A stretch of 54,872 nucleotides of DNA from Setaria digitata (lineage: Eukaryota > Nematoda > Chromadorea > Rhabditida > Setariidae): positions 1-54,872 of the forward strand of contig RCAB01000425.1 of NCBI GenBank assembly GCA_003640385.1, given 5' to 3'. Below the pieces are notes generated by a model that had not been told where the DNA came from, did not search any database, and saw only the letters and a program-made list of their open reading frames with translations. Made by a program: the position numbers and the translations under genes. Shown piece by piece: positions 10,711 to 24,186 of the stretch (within the stretch, counting starts at the first letter, position 1; every line of letters begins with the position of its first letter).

Positions 10711-11722
10711 ATTTCTACAGTTAATTATTTCTCATCATTTATTCGATTCCGTTTGCTCTTCACTAAAAAAAAAAAAAAAAAAAAAATGAATCAGTGTAGC
10801 TCAGTTTTCTTTTCAGTTAAATGATTAATTTATCCAATCCATGGTGATGCACACCATTAGACATTTTATTTTTTGCTTTTCCCTTCTCCCTCATTATATC
10901 TTATAAATAATGAATTTATTTTAGATTATAAATTATAAGAAAATGTTTTGTGCGATGATGCTGCTATAATCTAGACAATTCATTTGATAAAGATTAAAGT
11001 AAAATTCATAGAATTATAAATTTTAGGATCCAATAAGATGTTGAGAATGATGATTTCCTCTTTCATTTTCCAATCCTTTCTTTCTTTCTGTCTTTCTTTT
11101 TTTTTTTTTTTCACTGAACAAATTAAAGGAAATGTGGAAGCAAGCAAAAGACGGTTCGAGGATGTCCAATTTACGACGATCATCAGCAGTTCGCTTCACT
11201 TAAGCTCTATTTTCCCATTTAAAACTTATTAAATCCAGTCGATGAGTCAGTCGTCATTCATTCCTTTTTTTTTTTTTTTTTTATTTATTTCTCCCATTTG
11301 CTATTGTACTGCTCATTTCGGCAGCACGATGTGCTCGTTTTGTTTTCATTTCATTCAACTTCTTCAAATTACCTTTCATTTCTCTTAAAATGGTAAAAAT
11401 TTCTCTTGCATTCCTAGGAATATTCCATTACAAAAATCCTAGAAATGAAAACACTAGAAAGGAATTGTTAATTAGCTGATATTATTAACTAATCAGTATT
11501 CAATCAGTTAGTAGAAGAAAGAATGCTTGATATGTTGTTGTTTGTTATTAAACATCACAAATTAGCTCTCCTGTATCATCATCTATCTGTCACCAGATTG
11601 GTCATGTTTTGATAGGAATTCGCAATTTAATCGAGGCAGTCAAACTACCTCACAAATATTCTTCGCATTTCTGTTTATAAACATTTTGTGTAGCAAATAT
11701 TCTTTTAAATACTTTTTGTTCT

Positions 11723-11753
<31 letters not shown>

Positions 11754-14700
11754 GTTTTTTCTTCTAAAATTCCATTTATGTTTGCGCATCTGTTATGCTG
11801 ATCAGAATTAGCTAAAATTGTTAATTTTGAATTATCATTAAAATATAATATATCATTTCAATTTCTTTTCGTTCTTCTGGTTTTTTTTCTGCTTAGAATT
11901 AGAAAACAAATTTTAAAATGAGAAAAAATTAATAAATTAACAATAAAAAATGGAATTCATTTTTCATTTTTAAAAAAGAACAAAAAATGATTTAGAATGG
12001 TCAATTTATTGGTTGACATGTTTTTTTTTTTGTTTTTCGCAATTAAATAAGATTTCAATTTTTTCGAAGTATTGCATCATCTCTTGTAACTTGTTGTTAT
12101 CAATTATCAAATAAAAAAGAAAACTTTTTGTGACATTTTGAAGTGATTTCCCACTGCAAGGTGAAGTAATCTGTCAAGTAAGGGAACTGGGAATAGTAAG
12201 CTTGGGAAGACAGTAACTTGTTCTTTATTTTATTAAATTGAGCGCCCAATTAATTTTTTATGTTTAATGTGCTGCTACCCTTTCCTACTAATTAATTGTT
12301 TTGGCTTCATTTTGTTAATTCATGCCTTTGTATACATTTATTTGATAGGTATTAACTAACTACTAAACGATAAGCCAACTCGGCTACAGCTTAATAATTC
12401 ATCATGTGACTAACTAATTAGACGGTGCTATGCTACACATTACTAAAGCTTTAGCACAGAGACGAATAGAATGGAATGCTGAATTAATTTGGTCAATTTA
12501 AGAAACAGAACCTTTCTAGTTTTTTGTGAAACATGAAGTTTTAAATTTTAAACAAATTTGTTTCAAAATTTTAATTTCTTTTTTCAAATAATTCATAGGG
12601 TTTTCATGACTCCGGGTCCTTAAATAACTATTGTAAAATTATTATCTGTAGGAAAATTTGAAGTTTTTAGGAATAATTTGCCTAACACTTTCAGCTTTAT
12701 AAAAATATTTGAAATTTTCGATAATTCGCATAAAATTTTCTTTTTAATACAAAGAATTATAACGGTTTGTATAAAATTTTAATTTGAAACTTTCAACTAC
12801 ATGTATAGTATTATTTTAATAGAAAAATTTCTAGCTTTCAACAATTTGTCTGGTCTTTTAAATTTAAAATAAAATGAGAAATTTTCAGTAATTTTACTGA
12901 AAATTTTGTGCTTTGATGGAGTATTTGGAAGTGTATGATATGTCCCATGTCAGTAGAAAATGTGAGATAGTTATGAAATTTGTATTAATTTATTTTAATT
13001 TATTAAATTTATCCATTTATGATAAAATTCGAAAATTTTGGTTAAAAATCCTTGAAAAATAATGTCATTCTTTTCACTTTTCTAACACAAAAATTTATCA
13101 CTTCAAAAAATTTTCTTTATACTTTTCACTTTGATTGAAAATTTGAAATTCTTGATGAATTCACAATAGTTTGCGCTAAATTTTTGTTTTAGAAAAGTTT
13201 CAAAAATTTATTTCAGTAGCACCATTGTGAAAATTGCTAATTAAAAATTTTCAGCAATTCTTAAAGAAATTTTCATTTCATCCTGAAAGTATATGATGGA
13301 AACGATGAATGACTGAATTACAGCAAAATTTCGCTATTTGTTTGCGAAAAAGCACTGAAGTATAATAACATAAATAAGCAGAATTTCGTTTTTTTTTTTT
13401 CTTCCATCTATTTCACTTTTTTTTTTAAACTATTTTCTATTCATGCAATAGTAAAGGAAAGAAAAAAATGGGAAAAATAAAAAGTAGAAAAGAAATTAAG
13501 TAAATTCTCATTTAAAATTTAAATTTACATTTAGAAAATCTGTCCGTATTGTCGGAAGCAAAAAAGAGGAAACATTTTTCGAAATAAGAGTAAATGAATG
13601 AATGAATATAATCGGAGGAGAGATTCTTCAACAGATTTAATTTGTTGAAAAAAAAAAAAGACTTTTTCTTTTTTGATATAATAAGGATATAAAAAATATT
13701 TTATAGTTAATTTTGAATTATTGCCAATATACTTCAGTGATAAAAATTTGTAAAATATGCGTAATTTAAATGCTTGCATTGTTCAAAAGCACAATTTAAA
13801 ATTAAATCAAAATTTCACACTTGATAGGTCGTTAGTTGAAGAATTTTTTTTTTCAATATAATTTTTTCTCAACTTCTTTTTTCCTCATTTATTTAATTCT
13901 TTTCTCTTAAAGAAAAAAATTAACTCATGGTTTTTTCATATTTTACTAATTCATAATAGAGTTTATAAATTATTCGTTTCTTTCTCTTTTTTTTTCTTCG
14001 TTAGATTTTATTAGTCCGAACTTACTTTTTGTAAAATAAGCCCTTTTTTTCCATCGCTCCATATTTAATAATATTTTAATGTTATCACTAAAAAAAATAA
14101 AAAAAAAAAAAAAAAAAATTGGAAGAATCAATGAAAAACTTTTTACGCATTTTGTTATGAATCATTGGATATTAAAAAAACTTTGCATAAATTATTTTAA
14201 TTTAATGCCTCTTCACACTTCATATTTGAACGGAATAAACGCTGTTGCAAAGGGAACTAACTGCATTCGAAGGTAGTAAAAATGCGGAAAATGAATTAGA
14301 AATATCTCGCTGGAAATATAAATTAAAGAAAGAACAAACGAAAATTTATTAGTGCTAAAATTAAAATAAATCTTTATTGATAAGGCATTTCTTTCTTTCT
14401 TTCCTTTTTTCTTTCTTTTTTTTTTTTTCTTTCCTCTCATCACTTATCCAGTAGCAGTTTTCGTTTTCCTCTATGCTTGGTAAATTTTTAATGAAGGATT
14501 AAATTTAGCTCAAAATAACTTATAGAAGTGGGTTATTTTGAAATTTGCAATAATTTTGTGGCATTAAATATGCCTATATCGAAATATTTTGTTTACTAAT
14601 TTCTACACATTTGTTAGTTTTATTTCGAAATAATCAAATATATTTCTAACTTCTTTTTTTTCTGAATGACTAAATTCCAGATACTATAATAATGTTTTAA

Positions 14701-17292
14701 TATTTGACATAAATTTCAATACGTGCTATTTTTTCATTCATAAAAAGAGAACATTTATTCTTTTTACCTTTTGTTTTTCTTTCTTTCTAATTTATTAATT
14801 TTCAAAGATAATTGTTAATATTTGACATTTTAGCAATTTCTGTTCGATGCTCTCTTCAATAAAACTCTTTTTGATTATTCGTGTAAAACTAATTTTTTTT
14901 CTTATCACTGTTTTAAATTTTTAACATGTTAAAACTTAGCAATTTATTCCGTCTAAATTTGCTGAAAAAAAAATGCGCTTATTTTCTTTTAAAAATGAAA
15001 ACAGACTTTTCCGTAAGATACTTAAACTATAAAGGGGAAAATTTTCTAAATTTCAAACTGGATTTATGATACTTAATAATATTTTAATTTTCATTTCCGC
15101 TCTTAAGTGATATTTATGTTTGAGTTCCATTTCTGCTTTTAAGTTACCTTTTAAGTTGACTTAAAAGAACGCTAAAAATTTTGCAATTTAGATTATGAGA
15201 TGAGTTGCAGTGAGAATATATGTATATGCCTAGTAAATAAAATATGAGAGAAAAGGAAATTCAATCGTTTTGTTTAAAAATTTGACTCCTATGAGGGCCT
15301 CAATTTCTTATTAGCTTTACAGCATTCAGTTTTCCTCTTCTCCCCCTTTTGTTTTTCCCTTTTTTTTTTTCATTTTCTTTTTTTTTTTTTTTGTTCTGCA
15401 AATTTCCAAAACAACCTTTTTAACGCATGATCACCTAAGTGATATTCTAAAATGCTAGAAAGCTAGACTGTAACATTGTTGATATGCTATTTTAAAAGTG
15501 TTTGGGAATTGTTCAAATAGCAATATCCTAGAATAGTTGAAATATTAAAAACCAGTAATCTAGATTTATTGAAATATTTTGAGGTAATATATTGAAATAT
15601 TGAGGAATATCATCCCAAAATAATTATGGTACTAAAAGAGTGTATGTACTGTATCAGTAGCTCCAAAGGCAGAAAACGGTATTCGAAAACATTTGTAATA
15701 GAAAGAAATGATTGCCATCAGTAGATGATTTATTAAGATTATTTAAAAATGAAACATTTGAGATACTTTTTATCAGTGAAGGTAAATGCCAATTATCAAC
15801 AGAAATTCAAAACTTTTAGCATATATCAAATTCGATTTACGACCTCTGATCTTTTATATTCCAGTAGATGCCTTTTTAGAAGTGATAAACATCAGTTTTA
15901 CTTTATTCCTCCTTAAAAACAATCATTTGATTAGTTTTCTTTTTCTTTTTTTTTTTTTTTACACTTTCAAGTTAAGACTGTTAGGTTATTAAAGCAGTCT
16001 TCTATTTCAGGTTTGCTAAAATACCTTTTTTATCAGTCATAGTTGATTACTGCTATCAGGCCTTTCACTAGGGCTAGCAATTATTTCCTGATTACGCTAT
16101 TGCTATCACTATTTAGTTTTAGTCTAGCTAACAATTAATCTCTAGTTTAGAAACAGCTGAGAGCAAAGTTCACTATTGTTATCATTTCCGATATTACTTT
16201 AATTCGATAGCATTAATTAATAATAACTCTCATTATCCTTATCGATTAGTTGCATTATAAAATAACTTTCATTTGCATTTTAAATTATTATCTGCTATCA
16301 ATTATTTTCCTCGAAGCTTTCTCTTTCAATATTTATTATTTTCAGGAAAAAAAAAATGAAAAAGGAAAAAAATATGAGCTAAAAAAGTAAGGAAAAATTT
16401 TTTACTTTTTAAACATTTAGCAAACAATATAAACAAATTCCATTTCGCTAAAAAAAAGCAGTCTTTTAAGAAAATTTGCCTTCCAAATATTTCTTTTCTT
16501 TTTTTTCAATTATTAAGTAAACTCAAAAGTTATATAAGCTTCTTTTTCTTGCAAAGAAGCATATGTTTGGGATTATACACCACGATAAATTTTATTCGAT
16601 ATTAAAATGCTAATTTCTAGAAGGAAACAAACAAATATATCCAATTTTCCTTGCATACATTAATATTTTTACGTATGTTTAAACACGTGTAGTTACGTGG
16701 AATGATTAAGTCCGATCACGTCATAAGACAGCATGGAAAGAAAGTGTCATTGAGGAATTTAGCAAGACAAGTCTTATTTATTTATTTATTTTTCGAATTA
16801 ATTGTGTTTACAATTTTCAATTATTTGTTTACAAATCTTATATTAAAATAATATACTATTTGTTATACATAAAATTCATAAAATTTATTTCACCATCTCT
16901 TTTTTCCTCATTTTTTTTTTTTTTTTTTTAAACTTTAAATGGTTTTTTTTTTTTTAAACAATTTTGTAAACATCACAAGCTGCTATCCATCTGTTTCATC
17001 AATCTTTTTTAATTCTGTATAGTTTTTCGTAAGTTCAAAGCGAGAGTGAAAGTAAAAAAAGAAATTGAACAAAATTTTTTTCTAGAAAGTTTTTTTTGCC
17101 GCTTTCTCTTTTCTTTACTTTTTTTCTCTCGTTTACGTTTACAAATTGTTTAAAAGTTTGAAAAGTCTGCAATATAAATATTCATTCGACTTTCTTATCC
17201 ATAAAAATTGAATGAAAGATTTATAGCAAAGGATGAATGGAGTATGTTAGTTTAGTAAAATGATAAGGAAATACAACAAATAAGACGGATGA

Positions 17293-17352
17293 ATGATGAT
17301 GATGATGATGGTGATGGTGATGATGATGATAATGATAATGATAATGATAATG
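17293..17352. repeat. GAT/AAT trinucleotide microsatellite
   Basis: Runs of GAT interrupted by GGT pass into repeats of AATGAT. The histidine-rich frame on the opposite strand is an artefact of the repeat. Confidence 0.9.
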
Positions 17353-17945
17353 GCGGCGGTGGGAAGGGAGATAGCAGTGGTCGAGAGTGATAAATGATAC
17401 ATTAAAAGAAAAGTTTTGCCGAAAGGTGATGTTCATAGGATCGATTGAATGTTTCCATGAGCGGTGCTCCGATCTATCAAAGAATTGTAGACTTCGATAT
17501 TACCGATATTACATAAAAGCAACCTTTTTTTTTTTTTTTATCAATCGATGATAGTTTTTTTTATCAGTCTATCAAACAATAACAATTTTTGTAGTTTCCA
17601 GTTTCTTCTTTCTTTCTTGTTTCAAAATTTTCATTACACATTATTTTTCTTATCTCTTCGTTCTTTTCTATTACTGAAGTATGTGTAATTCGGAAAGCAT
17701 ATTCATAAATTAGAACTAAGGCTAGTGTAAAATACTTTTATGAAATTTCTTGAAAAAAAAAACAATTCCTTAATTATAAACTATTTTGAAATTTATCATA
17801 GATACATGCTAAGTTAATAGAAAATTTCACAATAAATTTTACTAGTTATTATAAGCTATTGTGAAATTAGTAAAGGAAATATATTTCCAACTAGCACAAG
17901 TTGCTATAGAATTAGTCAGGAAATGTGTTCAACTAACATAGGCTA

Positions 17946-18060
17946 TTCAGAAACATTCAGGTTATAATAAATTATGGCAAAATTTTTTTTTTGAAAAATT
18001 GAATTATAGGTTGCACTACAAATATCGAGAGTTGACATGAATAGTCTTAAATTATAATGC
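17946..18060. repeat. Dispersed 110-bp element, copy A
   Basis: This copy shares TTCAGAAA, a GTTATAATAA block, and a 38-base core (18001-18038) around GAATTATAGGTTGCACTACA with copy B at 18261-18370. It has one C/T difference in that core. No coding frame or terminal repeats are apparent. Confidence 0.8.
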
Positions 18061-18260
18061 TAGCATGAAGTTTGTTGAGAAATATTTTGTTAATATAAAT
18101 TAAGTTGTCATGAAATTACGCATAAAATATTTTTGGATGACAAAGATTTGTCCTGAAATTTATCAACAGATATCCTTGTTATCATAATGTATCATAATTC
18201 CTGCTACTAGAGACTGTTTTATTATATTTAGTCATCAATATACCAAAATATACCTTATTA

Positions 18261-18370
18261 TTCAGAAATATTCAAGTTATAATAAGCTTTTGTTTTTGAA
18301 AAAAAGATTGAATTATAGGTTGCACTACAAATATTGAGAGTTGACATTAATAATCTTAAATTGTAGTGCC
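18261..18370. repeat. Dispersed 110-bp element, copy B
   Basis: Second copy of the element at 17946-18060, same orientation, about 310 bases downstream. The core at 18310-18347 is nearly identical; the flanks have drifted by small substitutions and indels. Confidence 0.8.
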
Positions 18371-19749
18371 AAATAATCCAATTAACATATTTCATCTCGA
18401 ACATTTGGTAAAGATCCAGAAAATATTTTGCTTATCATATACTGTCTTTAATCTTTTTTTTTTGAGCATATCAAATATCACCAACTACTTCTTTTAACTA
18501 TACTGATTATCACTGGCAATATTAAATGTCTCGTAAAGTATTATCACAAAAAAAAGCAATATTTCATTGATATAAATGGCACAGATAAGCGTGGAAGCCA
18601 GACGTGGAACGTGAGCTAATGTTAGCTTTCTCATATAGGCATATAATGTAGGAAGCCCTTAAAAGCAATGATTTCAATGTCCCACCAATCCGTCGATCAG
18701 CGAATGAGTCTTTTCGAATTAATTTAAAAATATGCATTTAGTCATGCTGTTTAAAAATGTTTCATCTGGTGATTTTGTAATTTATAGCTCAAACAATTTT
18801 GTTCCGTTTTTGGAAATAGTTCACTTCTAATGCGCTGAATTCATCAGCATTCCATTTCCAGTATGTTGTATTCATCAGTATTTCATTTCAGTCATGATAT
18901 ATTCGAAAATTGCAGGAAAATTTCACGCTGATTTGTGAAGTATTTTTGTGCTAATTTGTTGATAAATTAGTATTAAATTATTTTACGAGTAATAGTTATG
19001 GCAAGTATTAGAACTAAATTTATGATAGAATTTTAAAAATTTTCATAATTCAACTGCACTTCTCATAAAGTGATAAGTGTTATTTGTTGTCAAATAGAAC
19101 TTTTTCGCTATTTTCAAAAAAGCAAAAAAAATTTTGCCGTAAACATGGCGTGCATTTTCTTTTTTTTTTTCATGTTTTGTTACTTAGATATATTGAATTT
19201 GATTTAACATCCAGGTAAATCTAACTTTAGTAATCAGGCTTATTTTCAAGCAGACTAATTTTCGATTAAAGAATCTTATTATTAAACCAGATTTGATAAT
19301 TTTTATAATAATTTATTGCACAAGTATGATTTCGATTCTTTTTAAATTTATCAAGCATTTATTAATGCTGATTGATTTAAAATGAATTTCGGATAATTAG
19401 AAATGGCAGATGCAAAAGTTCTTCAATAAAACAAAACCAATCAACTTAAAAACAATTCATCAATTTTTTTTTTTTTTTCACCAATTAACTATATTATTTA
19501 ACTCTCAAAAAATGAAAAGTAAACGTCTTCTAAAACAGAAACGAACTGATAAATGACGAGATCAGAAATCAATCGATTATTTATATCTTTAAGCGTTGTG
19601 TGTTCAATCGCTATCGTAGCGTATCAATCACTGTGCAAATAATCACAGAACTGTTCATATTATGAGAGGCAAAAAAAAAAAATGCATAAAAATGGGGCCA
19701 AAATTTGGACAAACAATCAAATCACAACTCAAATCTCATTAAGACATTC

Positions 19750-19785
19750 ACCTGTCAGTCAGTCTGTCTGTCTGTCCAAACTTGG
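19750..19785. repeat. GTCT/GTCA short tandem repeat
   Basis: GTCAGTCAGTCTGTCTGTCT-type tetranucleotide repeat. It is followed about 120 bases later by a GCATG-rich patch (about 19900-19936). Confidence 0.75.
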
Positions 19786-22700
19786 TGCACCACTTGCGTA
19801 GAAGGTGTACAATTACATTTGTACATTACAACTTTTTATATGAAGCAATTATGTTGTATAGCTTTTCGTCCAACGACTATGTGAGATGTCAAGGCTTCTT
19901 GCATGCGTCTTGCATGTGCATGTCTGTGCATGCATGTATAATTTAAAATTTTTTAGTCGTTTAAAAAAAAAAAAAAAAGAAATTCCCTATTCGACAAATA
20001 CATCCTTTATATTTAAAAATTTCTTCCAAATTAAAAAAAAAAATTACTAATACATTATTACATCTTTTGATAAGCTATTATCATCGAATATTCTTATTGC
20101 GATTATTATTATAATTATTATTATGTACATTATTGTTAATATCTTATTTAAAAAAATATTTGCCATTAATTATTTATATTTAATTCACTTATTAATTTTT
20201 TTTTATTTGTGATTCGTTTATTTTCTGGTTCATTATTTTTTTATTATTTTATCATTTATTATTTCATTATTATTTATCATTTATTATAGTCATTTATTAA
20301 TTTACAACTCATTATTTGTCGCAATTACTTGCTGTTTGTAATTTAATACTTGTTATTTATCACTTATCATTTGCTATTTATTGTTTAATATTTACTGATT
20401 TATTACTTATCATTTATTGTTTGCTTGTTCTCAGTAGTTACTACTAATTGCTATCATTAATTATTATTGTTACTAATAACTATCATTATTAGCAAACAAT
20501 TACAATAACATTGTTAACAGAGGAAATTAACCAATAATATTAATTGTAGAAGTGAAGAGATTAATATAATGATAAAAATAGCGATTTATTTCTATTTATT
20601 AAATCAATTGCGCATAGTAATAAAATGTGAAATTCTGAGTTCACAAGATGGCATATTTTATTTTTAAAATTCTCCCGTAAACAATAGCAAAATCATGAAA
20701 AATTTTGCCTAAGCACTCAAAATTCGAAAGTGATAAAAAATGTATACGAAAACAGAAATTTTTTTTTTTGTTAATGCAAAAAAAAAGTAAGAATTGCATC
20801 AATTAATAAATGTTTTTCTTTTTTTGTTTCTTTTAACCAATTTTGATACTGTTTGAAATAATTTTAAAATTTTTAGGAATTAAATAATACTGCTCGAAAT
20901 CAATGAATGTGTGAAAATAATCGTCCTATCAGTGTTCCCCAGGTGAACAAAAAAATATCGTCTTAAATTATTTAATTCCTAAAAATAAAATTTTAAATTG
21001 AGTGATTATCAAGTGGCTTATTCTAAACATTACATGATACCGAAAATGATATATTTTGTGTCGAAATCATAAATGAATTCGTTAGGTTGGTTACATGATT
21101 TTTCATTTCTTTTAAATTATGATCTAATTTGAAGTTACCTGTCTACCACTACTTATTGTTTAATGTAATCATTACGATGAAATTATTTGATTGATGTAAT
21201 TTGCGCGCATTTTGAATTATTTATGATATTGATATCTAAAAAGATTTTGGAAATAATTTCACACACTCCAAAAAAGTGTATTATTAATTAATTATTACTA
21301 TCAAACTTTATTGAATCGAAAAATAATCCTTACTAATTACCATCAAGATTAATCATTTTTCACAAATTTTTAGAAAACTTTTCTTTGTTGCCATTATAAT
21401 TAATAGCAAATGGAATTTTTGTAATGACAATCAGTCTTTAATAGGTCGAATTTTTAAATTTACTTAAAGATTTACTCTTCAAAATTCAAGTTTTATGCAG
21501 AATTTATAACTTCTCATTTTCATTATTATTATTTTTTTTGTAGTGCAAACATTTCTTGAACATTCTTATTTCCTTTCATTATCGATCAATTGTTATCAAA
21601 ATTTTCCATTTTCTATTAAGTGAATTAAAAATTTTGAAAGCCAAAGACGTTGTTTGTTGTATTATGCTATTTTTTTTTTTGGATAATTTCATTAAGAAAT
21701 TATTAATTATCCCTATTTAAATGTATGAGGAATTAAATTTAAACTGATCATATTAGCAGCTAACCTCGTAAACATTCTATAAGGAAATTAGTTTTTGTTT
21801 TGCCGCGGGATCGGAATTCATTGCCATCGATTGTTTTGAGTAATTCGGGACAATTAAATTAGTTATTGAACTGTCAGGTAAAATTCAAAAGAAGGAAAAA
21901 AGAAAAGAAATTTACTATACAACAATGCTGCTATTATTAAAAGTTTTTCTTGTTGATCAATTGAATTTTACAGCTTTTTTTTTTTTCATGCTTGCGATTG
22001 CAAAATTTCTGTGGTAGAAACAATGATGTAAATGAATTTTTAATCTAAACACTGAAATTTTCCAATTTTAAAAAATTCAAGCTCTTGAAGAATTTGATGA
22101 ACCTTTTTTAGCAAGCAAATAAACGCTCATCAGTAAACGGGTCTTATTTTTATGATAGGGAAATTTCCAAATTTCTCTTTTTCTTTTGTCGAAGTAAAAA
22201 AAAAAATGGAAGAAGAAGTAAAAGAAAGAAAAAATTGGCATTTAGACTGATTATATAAATAAATTTTTTAATTATATATACATTTTTTTTCACAAAATTT
22301 TGTTGAATTTGTTGTAAACAAAGTAGATTAAAAAGTCAGATGGTTAATTTCACATCCTGACATTAATTATAAAGCATTAATGAATGAAAATTCTTGCCAA
22401 AAAAATATAAGAAAAAAAAAGACATTTCAATAATAAATACTGATTATCACAAAAAACAAATGAAAAAGTATGAATTATAGGGTAAACATTTAAGAAAAAT
22501 AAATAATAATCAGAAAATGAAGGAAAGATTTGCAACGTAACGAAATCATTGGAATTATTTTTTGCTTCTCATTTCTTTTTTTTTTTTTTGTTCATTAAAA
22601 ATATTCAAAATTAATGTCAAAACATTTTTCATCATTTCTTTATCAAAAAGAAAAAAAAAAAAAATGGTTATTGCTTATCTTCTACCAGATCAATTTCTGT

Positions 22701-22949
22701 AATATTTTTTTGTTAGTTTTAAATTTAAAAAAGATTTTCGGTATTTTCAAAACAGGAAGCATTTCGAAATTTCATCACCTGAATTAAATTAAGATTTTAA
22801 TTGTTTATTTTCCTTTTTTTTCTCTCAAAAAAAAAAAACAAAAACAAAATGAAAACATTTTGAAATTTCTGTGTGAATCTTTCCAATAGCAAAAAAAAAA
22901 AAAAAAATTCTCAGAGATTTCATCGCTTCGTTTTACACTTAAGATCTTC

Positions 22950-23415
22950 CAGAGGCTTACGTACATCTGTACGTGTACTTGTCTAGGTATTAATTAGAAA
23001 ATATCTAAAGCAGACATTCGCACAGTACGTGTAGGAAAAAGTGTTTTTACAGTCACGTTTACGTAAGCGCATGTGTACGTGTGTGAAAGCGAAATTTCGC
23101 ATTATCTATGTTCTTTCTATAACTTTTTTTATTGCTTCCTTTTTTTCTTTTCGAAAAAGCTATAAAAATAACAGTCTGATAGCAGAACTATCCGCACTCA
23201 CTGTTACGTTTGCAAATGTAGGCAAACGTTCGTTTAAGTCTGTACGTGAGCATACAGGCGTAAGTAAGAACACTAAGCAATAAATTTAGTAGGTCTCAGC
23301 AGGTGCTTATATGTGTAAGCGTGTGTTTACGTAAATCAGAGTATTTATTTGTCAGCGTAAGTTGGCATCTGTGAAGTGATACACTTATGAGCAAACGTAA
23401 ATGACGTTTATGGAA
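22950..23415. promoter_or_regulatory. ACGT-rich island
   Basis: About twelve ACGT tetramers occur in roughly 465 bases, many as TACGTG, TTTACGTAA or AAACGTAAA. From local base composition I would expect about one or two. The patch is less AT-rich than its surroundings. ACGT cores occur in bZIP and bHLH-type binding sites, so a regulatory role is possible, but no orthologous element is known to me. Confidence 0.4.
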
Positions 23416-24150
23416 GGAAGTTAGTTGCAGCATTTAGCATTAGAAGTGAAAGAAATTATAAGTGAAATTTCACTGAGGAAGAAAGTAGAAAAGTTATATT
23501 GATTAATATAAATCTTTAATTCAATGAATTCAGTTTCTTTTTTTTTTTTTTTTTCTTTTTTAAGTCTAAAATGTATGAAATTTGATGCTTACTCGTTTGT
23601 CCATTTTCCCTTATTTATTATTAATGCTTATATTAAAATTTGATATTCTTAGCCATCACTTCCTTCGCATAAATTAAATTAATTTCAATATTCATCAGTG
23701 TGTCGAATTATCTCCATTTATCATACATGCTTTTTCAAATTTAATTTTAGTTTATTTTAATTAATGTTTCCTCTAAGCAGGCCAGTTCTATTGGATTGAA
23801 TCATAATTTATAGCATTTGTGATTTTTTTTTTTTTCTTCCATGATATTTTTTCTTCAAAGTATTTTTAAAATTTTTTTCTCTTTTCGTTCATTTAGTTCA
23901 CATTTGTTCTTCTCATTTATCTAGTAGAGCAACATTTTTTGCAAGTAAAATTCATCATGTATAACTGATATTCTTTAACTCTAATTAGTTTACACAAATC
24001 ATTTAAGTGTTGGAATCATAATTAGCATAAATTATGTCGCTTTTTTCCATCCAACAATCCGCCGTAATCATTTATTCCATGGTAATTTATCAAAATTTTT
24101 CAAGAATTAATTAATTAAATTTTTGCATCGAAGTAACGTAGAAACATAAA

Positions 24151-24154
<4 letters not shown>

Positions 24155-24185
<31 letters not shown>
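24155..24185. repeat. GA dinucleotide microsatellite
   Basis: About fifteen GA units run uninterrupted, after GAGG. Confidence 0.95.

Positions 24186-24186
<1 letters not shown>

Noticed and set aside
17221..17436. Histidine-rich minus-strand frame
   Set aside because: It is the translation of the GAT/AAT microsatellite on the opposite strand.
23041..23283. 80-codon frame inside the ACGT island
   Set aside because: No domain or splice signals; the composition is explained by the repeated GTACGTG/TTTACG motifs.
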